The translations under genes were made by a program, and so were the position numbers. A DNA stretch of 64,000 bases from Atherinomorus stipes (Eukaryota; Chordata; Actinopteri; Atheriniformes; Atherinidae), in NCBI GenBank assembly GCA_023101725.1, contig JALJCO010008634.1, positions 1 through 64,000 of the forward strand. The letters are read 5' to 3'. The notes below the pieces were generated by a model, which saw only the letters and a list, made by a program, of their open reading frames with translations, had not been told where the DNA came from and ran no database searches. Within the stretch, counting starts at the first letter, position 1, and every line of letters begins with the position of its first letter. This document shows positions 54,946 to 64,000 of the stretch, one piece after another.

Positions 54946-56689
54946 AATCATCTCATCTGTGCCTCTCATCTCACTTCTCTTCATCGTCTTCCTCTGCTGC
55001 TGTTTTTACTGGCGGCTGGCTAACAATTCATGAGTTACGTTACCACCACCTACTGATAGGGAGTGTGAACTGTTGCTCCTTTAATGATGTCACTCTTTGA
55101 CCCTGACATCTAATTGGCTTACTTCTTTGCCAATGGGTGGCCTACAGTGAGATGACGTCAGACATAGCTCGTCTCGGTACGCTCAGAACTTCGCCAGAGC
55201 AGGTACGGAAACTGTATCACCTCAGCTCGGTAAGCATCGAGTAGAAAAGCCCACTTACCGAGGCGAGTTGAGCAGAAAAGAGATGGTGGAAAAGGGACAA
55301 TGGTGGTCACATTTTGCGACTAAAAAAAAAAAAAAATCAACATTTGCTTTTAACTTAGAAGATTGTATCCGACCTTTTCCAACAAAACACAAACAACCTT
55401 ATTATCACGTAGGTACTGATCAGCCTCGGTGCTTTTAATATTGTTCATTGCTTCGAAGTCAGATGCGACAGAGCTAAGAACGTAGCTGAAAAGGCTACTG
55501 TATGCTATTTTTGTCCAGATTTTCATCTCATCCCTGCGTTGCTTGAGGGATTGTAACATCCAGTCTGAGCTATCACAGCTGACGTTCCCACATGGTTTAC
55601 CTAAAACACTCCTATCAAGTGGAGCAGTGCTAACGTCTGGTATGTAAATAAACGCCAGTTCCGTTTGAATCGGATCAGTCGCATATTTCACACAAGGCTC
55701 ATGGGGGCTAGGAATGAGGTGGACTGATGGGGATCAACTGTGGTTCTTGTAAAATGCTTCATTAGTAAAACTTGATTGTTTTTTCAAGTCATTGTTGCAG
55801 AAAAAAGGCCCAGCAAACATTTTAGATGTGATTTTACTCTTCCCCATAACTGATTTCTTTCACATAGCAGGTAATCAAACACGAGTCATTTCTGCAACCT
55901 CCACTCCCCCAATTTCAGTTCACCACTGAAAATAAGTACAAAGCATCCATGAAGTCATCTTCTAGCTTTCTGTGACAGCACAGCATCATCATAATGACAC
56001 AACTGCAAAAGGGCAGTCAGTGAAGGCAGCATCACTTTCTCAGGTGCAGGTCAACGTTTCAAACTGTGACCGACTGGTTCGTGGAATGTGATGAGAGCTG
56101 AAAACTATTTGTTGTCCTGCAGCAGCACTCGGATGAAAGCGACTCTGCTGCTCTGATCCTGTCCCGAAGCCTCTGTAAGCCCATTAGAGACGGACAAGCT
56201 AATGATGTTATAGTTGGCTGGACGTCAGCATCAGGTGTCCGCCCAAAGAAAACAAGCACCAATCTGTGCTTTAAAAAGCCGATAACATTTCTTTGACATA
56301 ACACCTTGCAGCACATGACGGACAGCTGAGGATGTGTTTGTGATTTATTTCTAGACTGGAGTATTATCAGCGGAGGCCAGACACAGGCAAAAAAATGTTT
56401 TCTCCTTTTGTGCTTGTGTAAGAGTTCACACACAGGAAATACCACTGTACTTTTTCACAACTGGTGGCAGCCTGAGCAGATAACACAAAACTTATTGGAT
56501 CTAATTTTAGGACTGTTGTGTTTCTATTCCAGGCATGTGGATGTCTGTAAACGCTTCCAGAAAAGTCTTTAAATCTGCATCTCTAGTTTCTTTTCTGGGA
56601 ATCTAGAGGCCAGCCTGATTTACATCCTTAAACAGAGGGTTGCTGCAGGACAGTATAGACTAAATAAAAATGCACATGAAAATTCAGCC
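54946..56689. other. Intergenic sequence with one unrecognised open frame
   Basis: A DNA-transposon-like stretch (GCTCGGTAAGCATCGAGTAG, ACCGAGGCGAGTTGAGC) at 55180-55275 is followed by a 113-codon minus-strand open frame at 55350-55691 (blocks SSDWMLQSLKQRRDEMKIWT, KSTEADQYLRDNKVVC) that I do not recognise. A second frame at 56059-56445 (minus) is also unfamiliar. Confidence 0.3.
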
Positions 56690-56955
56690 TGATAACTAAA
56701 AACCTCCTGGGTCAAACTGCTGGGTAAAAGGGACCAACTCATGTCTGGCATATTTCAACCTGACATTTGGGTTGTTGACCCAAATGTTGGGTTAAAATAA
56801 CCCAACATTGTAGTCAATATAACCCAACTTCTGGGTCAAATATTCTACCTGAAAGTTGGGTAAAAAAAAAAAAAAATCTGGGTTGAAGTAACGCAGAAAT
56901 TAGTTGGCCCCTTTTTAACCCAGCAGTGGGTAAAAAATAACCCATTCCAGGGCCG
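56690..56955. repeat. Dispersed repeat with AACCCA/TGGGTT units
   Basis: Alternating TTGGGTTAAAATAACCCAAC-type inverted units with spacing of about 20-40 bases. A fish MITE or satellite-like stretch, non-coding. Confidence 0.5.
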
Positions 56956-59548
56956 GATCTATCAAAGGTTTGCATGGATAAAAAGGTGAGCTATCTCATT
57001 GCACACGCTAAAAAAATGTACAAACTGATCTATCAACAGTGTGCTAAAAGGGTTTGGTCTTTAACACGTGCTTAATCGCGCCTCTTATCCATTTCATACT
57101 TTTTTTGCAATGAATATGCAATATGGGGCATAAAAGTCATGTGATAGGAGGAGAAAATGTAAATATATTACAGTAATTTAGCACTGGCAAGGCAATTTAT
57201 CAACCGTGAGACACATTGCCTTGCTGTTTTTTGCGTCTATTTTAGTACGTCTGAAAAGCAGGTGCAAAATTGCAGCTTTGTGCACAAAAGGCTGCAACTT
57301 CTGAGAGGGACAATCCAGGACACGCACACATCTGATTCAAAATCATTTCTCATCAGTAGTGAGGGCAGCGTATTTGGTTCTCGTTGTTGAATTTAAAAAA
57401 AACACCACAGCAAACCACTATTTAACACGGGTGTAAAATATTCTGGACAAATGAAAGTTTGCTACTACTGTGGAGCTTAATGAGAACTAAAGCTGCAATA
57501 ATTGTGTCTATTTCCCTTTTTGCCAACGTCACATTTTAACTTGGATTTTAGCAGCTGGACGGGATCACAGTCATCTGGCAGCACAAACCTCTGAAGCCGT
57601 TGGCGTTGTGCTAAAGTGTGCACCACGTCAGAGCTGCAGACACTTCCATCTGTTCAGCAACTCCTGAGCCATGTCCTCATAAATTGGCCACTTCTGAGGC
57701 TTTGCACAGATACTTGTTGCATTATCTTTTATATTCATCATACGTATTTTAAATTATTTTAATTTCCATCCTCCTCACATTTCCTTTTGCACTGTCGTCT
57801 CTCACAATTCACCACGCTGCAAACCTCGAATGACGCAAAACCTAATTCATATTTAAATTATTTCCAATGCGTTTACGTCCGCTGTCATTTATGCCTTCAA
57901 TCTTTGTAAAGCAGATTTGGACCTTAAGGGGAGGCACTGCAGGTAAAAACCCAGTTTTTTCATCACCTGGTAAATTTTGAGATTTTCCAATTCAGGAGCA
58001 CTTACAGAAACCAAACTTTCAAGTTTTGCTTCTGACTGTATTTTTATAGTTTTTACTGAAGGATTTTTTGATATGTCATTCACAGCCTGATTTACTATAT
58101 AGAACATTTCATCCCAAAAAATATGCCAAGGAATGAGTTTCTTTCTGGTTGTTGACAGTACATTCTAAATTGTGAAATGATTTATAGAGATATCCAACAT
58201 CCTCTCTGTTAAAACTTTTGACTTTAATTTGTGAACAAAATTCAAAAGAAACTTTGAACCTGGCTTAATCCTGTGTTTAGATTTTTTTTCCCCATAGAAA
58301 TGTGTGCAAATTAGTGCATTTTTTGGCTATATAACACCTAATTTGCATATTTAAACATAAGATTTCAGAAAACTTGCAATACAAAAAAATCATAATCCTA
58401 TTGTGATTAATAAACTAGGAAAGTTTCATGACGATACCAGTTTGTTACATTTTTTACCCTGTTTGCCGGTAGTGTCTCACCTTAATAGATCCCTATGTGT
58501 TATTTTTGACCCTGGATTTTTTTAGTGTGCATGTAAGTATTGTCAGAAGTAAAATAAATAAATAAATGAAAATAAGAATAACACAAAAAAGTTTACTCAA
58601 ACTCAGCTTATGAGATGAAAATGGTTGGATAAATTGAACAAAAAGGACTTTGCTCTGTTTTTTTTTTTTTATATAAGAAATGAGGATATTCAACTCAGTC
58701 AGCTGCAAAAAGTAATTTTTTAAAAAAAATACATAATTTCAGAAATTCTGAATATCTTTTATTAAAATGTAAGTGATGGTAACAATGATCCAGCTGCTGC
58801 AGTCTTTGACTCGGAGGAGAAATGCTCCAGCATCACGAGCCTTACCGAGCAGCAACAAAGTCTAAAGCCGGAGGTTAAAATGGTGCCACTGGATTAACAT
58901 CTTCTTTCCTGAACCCCGTGCTGATACTATAATTATGAGGGTATCCAGGCACATTTGTAAAGGTTGTCTTGAATAAAGAATCCATTTTTATTTATAGAGC
59001 ACTTTAAATAAAACAATGGCAGTTGTTCAGATTACATACGAACAGAATACGTATGGAATGGTATCAAAATTTCATGTCATGGTTACTGACCAAAATAATT
59101 CCAATTATCATAATTATTGTAGTATTGTTGAAATGTGCTCAAAATATTCAAAACTTAGTGCTTTCTGTTGGTAGAAACATAACGTGTAAACATCAAACAT
59201 ACAGATGTGCTTTAAAGACGGCTTCTTATGGCCATAAGAGGAAACTGCACTTTGTACAAACTGACAAAGACTTTTTATTTACATTCAGTGCTCAAAACTT
59301 GATCTAGTTTTAAAGGTTTCAGGAGAACTGGTACAGAAAGGACACATTCTGCAGCACTATAGTAATCTGACAGAAACATCAAAATGATCCCATAGATAAA
59401 CAGGGATGGACTTCCTGTAATGCAGAATTTGACTTGACAATAACAGCTGTTACTGTTGTTACTCCACAGTTGCTTGATATCGTAAAGTGTGTGGTAAAAA
59501 AGTTACATATAATCACACATTATACAGTAAATGGGCTTTGTTAAAAGT
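56956..59548. other. Intergenic DNA with transposon fragments, no gene
   Basis: Starts with GGCCGGATCTATCAAAGGTT, like the end of a Harbinger-type element, with GCACACGCTAAAAAAATG inside. Near 58990-59015 TTTATTTATAGAGCACTTTA reads on the minus strand as an L2-like LINE 3' tail. No coding frame recognised. Confidence 0.35.
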
Positions 59549-59846
59549 TAGGGCTGGGAAAAAAATCGATACACTAAAATATCGCGATATTTTCATATGC
59601 TGATATCATATTGATATGTAAAAATATGGTATCAATCTATTTTACTAATGAAATCTCACGAGATTTCTTTGTTCAGTCAAGAAATCTTGCGGGTTTTCGT
59701 GAAATCTCGTGAGATTTCACCGTTATCTTACGAAATCTCGCGAGAATTCGTTGGTAAAATAAATATTGCATTTTTGAATCTCTATATGAAATCTGCATAT
59801 GAAAATATCGCAATATTTCAGTGTATCGATTTTTTCCCCAGCCCTA
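59549..59846. mobile_element. hAT-type MITE
   Basis: Ends TAGGGCTGGGAAAAAAATCG / CGATTTTTTCCCCAGCCCTA; flanks TTAAAAGT (59541-59548) and TTTAAAGT (59847-59854) match at seven of eight positions. The interior repeats ATCTCGYGAGAT palindromes. 298 bp. Confidence 0.8.
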
Positions 59847-60110
59847 TTTAAAGTATCTATCTAATCTACCAGTGGTATAAGATCAACGTATTTTGGTGCT
59901 CATCAGACCGCATTTCTACCGAATCGCAAGTCGAGCAGGCTGGTCAGATGATGGTCCAGTTCTAGGAGCTGAGATCCAGCAGAGGCGGCCGTGAACGGCT
60001 GCTTGCAACCGTCAGCTATCATATCACAGAGGCTGAGTTTATGAAGCCGTCCTAACCGATAAAGGACTTGAGACTAATCGGCGCTGGGCGAGGATGGAAG
60101 AAAGTTAGAG

Positions 60111-60325
60111 CAGTGTTTCTCAATTCCGGTCCCCAGGACCCACTGCCCTGCATGTCTTCAGGGCCACCCTACTTCCACACACCTGAATCAAATTAATGGC
60201 TCGTTAAAAGACTTGTAGAGAACTTGATGAGGAAATTCGTTTATCTGAATCAGGCATGTTGGAGTAGGAACACATCGAAGACATGCAGGGCAGTGGGTCA
60301 CGAGGACTGGAATTCAGAAACACTG
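60111..60325. mobile_element. hAT-type MITE, perfect 8-bp target duplication
   Basis: Ends CAGTGTTTCTCAATTCCGGT / ...GGAATTCAGAAACACTG; perfect direct repeats AGTTAGAG at 60103-60110 and 60326-60333. 215 bp, non-coding. Confidence 0.9.
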
Positions 60326-61785
60326 AGTTAGAGACGGCAGTTGAGTAGTTTGTGCATGAAACCGAGAGAGCGCACATAGGTCGCTTTTTCCAGAGACTCA
60401 CAGGGGATTTGGACTCAGTTTCAACAAACTGACTTAAGAAAACTTATTTATTTGTCATGATCTCTGTCTGATCCCGCATCTGCTGTCTGTGTTGACAGCC
60501 GTCATCTCCCGAGACGTCACACAGACGTGCGCCCCCCCAGCACAAACAACAGCAGCATGTGAGCACGTCCAGTGCAGCCGCATCGCTGCAACTTTGGACA
60601 ATAAAAACCGAATAAAAGGGACAAACATGAGAGCAGAAAGCTGCATCGTCTATGGCATCAAGTTTGAGACGCTGGAACCTCCACACCCACCTTAAACACA
60701 CCTGAACAGGTTAGCAGCTTAATGTTAGCATCTATATTAGCAGCTAGCTTAGCACTGTAGCAGCATAAACGTGAGCTTGTTGATATCTTTAGTTCGTACT
60801 AAATTAATGTTAACTCCATCAGATGACTACTGTATATGTTCTGGAGAAGAATGAGATGTTTACTGGACGGTTTTCAGAAACTGGGACTGACGTGATGACG
60901 TTAAACTGGGACTAAACTGGGATCAGATCCACTGTAAACAATGCAGTTTACTGAGTCCATTTATTAGAAAGAAGAGCTGTTGCTTGTTTAGGAGTGCAAT
61001 AGACTGCTAGTAGACGGTCTAAATTAATTGAAATATTGAGGATTTTTCAGTTTAAAAAAATATAATATTTGCTGTACTCAGCTTGCAAAGTTATTTAAAG
61101 CCTAAAGAAGATTTCCCTCATGCACTAGTGGAGGGATAACCCGCTGTGGACATCTGTCCTGCAGGTTTTTACATGTTTACCTGCTGTAATATAACTGAGT
61201 CAAACTATCAGCGGGTCATTAAGAGGCTTCTGCTGAACTTGACATCAAGCTGTCATGTGGATCAGGTGTTGCAGCAGGGAAACATCCAAAAGCTGCAGGT
61301 GGTGATCCTGCACTGAGATGCAGCATAAATTTATGTTTTTCTATGTTTTTCGCATTAATTTAACATTCAAACTATATTTGTTTAATTCACTTAATGTTTA
61401 ATACATTGCAAAACAGCTGTACGGTACATATTTGTAGCCTATATTTATTTTCAGTGTTAGAAGCCTTAGAAAGAAATGCTAAATTAATGCATCGTGCAAC
61501 TAGAAAATACTGATTTCAATGTTAACCAAAATAATCGTGATAATGATTTTTTCCATAATCGGGCAGCCTTGTATTCTGTAGTAACAGAATAACAATGCTT
61601 ACTGTTTTCCAGGATTCCTCCAAGTGCCTGTAAAGTCAGGTCCATACAGCATTTCTAAAGATCAGAGTAATTTCATGAGGTTTTTCATGAAGCTCTTGGA
61701 CAGCTTCCCAGGGCCAAAGCTATCTATCTTAGATAATCTAGTGCAGACAGTGAAGGAATTACAAGAGATCAAGAGATGGCATCGG
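60326..61785. other. Intergenic sequence, no gene recognised
   Basis: Short frames only. A 76-codon frame at 61624-61854 (SKDQSNFMRFFMKLLDSFPG) is preceded by an acceptor-like TTACTGTTTTCCAG but is unfamiliar and runs into a simple repeat. Confidence 0.3.
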
Positions 61786-61795
61786 GTGTGTGTGT

Positions 61796-61826
<31 letters not shown>

Positions 61827-61834
61827 GGGGGGGG
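61786..61834 (+). repeat. (TG)n followed by poly(G)
   Basis: About 25 bases of TG then about 25 G's, a microsatellite. Confidence 0.95.
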
Positions 61835-63339
61835 TCAAATTAATAAGTGAATAAATGTTATTCGTGATATTATCTTCTAATAGCCATTGATAATTTGTAT
61901 AATCATGAGTACAAGTTTGCAACCAAGAGTGTTTATTATTTTATATATTTATTCATCTCTCTTTTTGTCCATCTTGCTGTTATATCTAAATTAAGTTATG
62001 CACACACACATACACACACACTGTGTAACACTCTGTTGTGCTCGCTGTGTTGTCCTTAATTTATCCACGTTTTTCTCCATCATGCATCCTATTTTTTATT
62101 CTATTAGCATTAAACAAACTAACAACATTAAATCGAGGTATGACTGCAGGCAACTAGACGAATACAAAAAGCATACTGTACAGTAAGCATGATGGAGATG
62201 CTTGGATCCAGGAAACTAGGCAGGTAGAAACTTAACACCGCTGCTTCTTTGATGTTTCTGGGATGCAGGATCATAACAGATTCAACAGAGAGAAGCCACG
62301 GAGAAAAACTTCAAAAACCAGGTGAACAAACAGACTCAAAGACACAGAGCTGTCTGCATGACAGTAAATATGGGGTTTGTGACCCCATGAATAAATTTGT
62401 TTTTAAATTGAAGTTTCCAATTAGTTAAAACTGTAAATTTAAATCTATTGTAACTGAATGAAAGAAGCTTGATGATGAGCTCGGTGACACCAGCGCTGAA
62501 GCGGCAGAGCTCCGACTCCCTCCAGGGCCGTCAGAGCCGAGCATCCGGAAGCGCTGCCACTGTCAGCCTCTTTAGATAAAAGCAGCCACTAAACAGCATA
62601 ATTTCCAAACCATTCAAGATTAGTGAGATAGATCCCAGGGTGTTTCCTTTCCTATTTGAGACATCAGATGGACAAAACAAGACACACCCGCAGGCGTCAG
62701 CCTCTGGCCAGGAAATGCCTCAGTGTAAACAGGAAACAGAGATATATTTGACAGATTCAAATCTCACAGAGAGACACACAACTTATGTCATTTGATTTGA
62801 TAAGATACAGCCACAGACTGTAAAATGTGTCTTACATTTCAGGGAATAAACCGATTTTAACAGTTTAAGAAATATCAAATGACATGTGCTCCTGAGCCGT
62901 GGGTTTACATGAGTTTTCCTTCCTGTAAAAGCCTCTCAGCTCTCTGAGGGAAGTCGATGCTCCGCCGTACGTCAGGCGGTGTTTCCTCATGAGGTCTCCC
63001 TCCCGAACCGCCCAATCAACTCCTGACACCACTTGACCCTGTAAATTGTGGTCTAAAACTGACCTCACCCAGTACCACCACCACGTATGTCGCCAGGAAA
63101 CTGATACCATCGTCATCCATCATCTTATTTTTTGTGTAATTTACTCTTTGTTCATGGATACACAAATTAAAGCCGATCATTTTGCCTTTTCCCTCACATG
63201 CCCTCCAAAACAACGTGCACTTTCCAAAAGATACGTTTGATAATCTGTTGATTTATAAGAAGAAATATGGTCTGAAAATTCACATTACAATACATTAAAT
63301 GTTTGGCCTCTTCAGGGTGAGATTACTTTTTATAATTAG
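61835..63339. other. Intergenic sequence with weak exon candidates
   Basis: GC-rich patch 62473-62577 (plus) is open in two frames. At 63069-63123 (minus) a possible first exon ends at a consensus donor. Neither is supported by homology I can recognise. Confidence 0.25.
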
Positions 63340-63880
63340 TAACTGTTGGGATGTTTGATATAGGCTTTTTTACAGATATCCGAAATACCGATATAGTCCA
63401 ACTCTTAAATTCCGATAACCGATATCAACCTAAACAGATGTATGCAGAGAGCTGTGAGGTTATATCTCTCATGTATTGAGACATTTTGGGACATTTTGAG
63501 ACATTTTGGACATCTGGATGCCAGATATCAGATACTAGCATTTATTAGCCAACATGTGGCTAATTCCAATGTTTCTGACAACTTGGTTAGTTAACCAACA
63601 ACTTAAAACCAGACATATTATAAGCAGCTTCAAAGCAAGTCAGTCTGTAGCAAAAGCAGCTGCACCGTAGTCACATGAACTTGAAAGGAGTACTGGGATA
63701 TGACGTTTCTCCAGGATAACAGGGACTTTTATAAATGATGGACCAACACGAATGGAACAAGACCTCGCAAGATTTTGTTGCTCCATCACGAAATCTCACG
63801 AGATTTCATTTTTTCAAAATATCAGCCCAAAAAACCGACACCGATATTTTCCGATATCACATTTTATTGCCAATATAATG
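63340..63880. mobile_element. Second copy of the GATATC-rich composite repeat family
   Basis: In inverse orientation to 35704-38700: 63480-63626 matches the complement of about 37464-37610, and 63627-63860 matches the complement of about 36030-36382. It is uninterrupted where the THAP element sits in the other copy. Starts with CAGATATCCGAAATACCGAT and ends with ACCGATATTTTCCGATATCA. Confidence 0.65.
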
Positions 63881-64000
63881 GACGATAACTGGTTACAGAC
63901 TGGATGGAGTGGAGTTACGTGACTACAGACGATTCATGTAGCTCAGCGTCTTACAGGGACATGAGCACAGCCGACCTATACACAGACAAAACACTTTTCA

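Noticed and set aside
1..64000. CRISPR arrays, bacterial operons, toxin-antitoxin or phage systems
   Set aside because: No regularly spaced direct repeats with unique spacers and no prokaryotic gene organisation are visible; splice sites and fish transposons show a vertebrate nuclear sequence.

Overview
This window reads as a teleost fish nuclear chromosome. It holds one very large, intron-split, multi-exon gene with AHNAK/periaxin-type repeats on the minus strand, in a background crowded with fish-type mobile elements: Gypsy, L1-like and L2-like elements, Tc1/mariner, PIF/Harbinger, hAT and TTAA-target elements, and tRNA-derived SINEs. There is no bacterial-style gene packing, operon, rRNA, functional tRNA or CRISPR array. 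The species cannot be named from the sequence.

Positions 1-11010 are a stack of nested transposons. The 3' part of an LTR element (1-5698, polypurine tract, LTR 5700-~6187) abuts the N-terminal integrase region of a Gypsy pol gene (6203-7240). That pol gene is split by a PIF/Harbinger element (7234-8728) carrying decayed transposase and Myb-like genes. The Gypsy pol tail (8723-9205) and 3' LTR (9358-10011) follow, and the LTR lies against the C-terminal end of an L1-like ORF2 (10012-10778). Positions 11010-14200 hold an 8-bp-TSD hAT element with a nested palindrome, a Harbinger/ISL2EU-like fragment and a TTAA MITE.

Positions 15890-35599 (minus strand) hold the main gene. Exons at 35440-35599 and 32452-32645 encode a PDZ domain most like periaxin. 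Exon 28023-28261 encodes a basic, NLS-like stretch. An 11.5-kb exon (16353-27891) encodes over a hundred repeats of roughly 30 residues of the type KFKMPxxDISLPKxK, and a small last exon (15890-16170) encodes the C terminus. Splice phases agree through the chain. The giant exon is interrupted by four single-base deficits, each in a homopolymer. Restoring one base at each makes the exon length fit both splice phases, giving a product of about 4,140 residues, far larger than mammalian periaxin and closer to AHNAK. Three further minus-strand exons upstream (39377-39502, 42162-42269, 42994-43049) have consensus acceptors and are phase-compatible with the PDZ exon. They are either an N-terminal extension or the 3' part of a neighbouring gene.

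The introns and the remaining right-hand 20 kb (43-64 kb) hold no recognisable complete gene. They contain TTAA MITEs, hAT MITEs with verifiable target duplications, a Tc1/mariner element with an internally deleted transposase, a THAP-encoding transposon inserted in an older repeat, SINE and LINE tails, and simple repeats. No clearly new system was found. The items most worth following are the repeat-expanded periaxin homologue, its homopolymer frameshifts, its possible 5' exons, and the datable transposon nesting.
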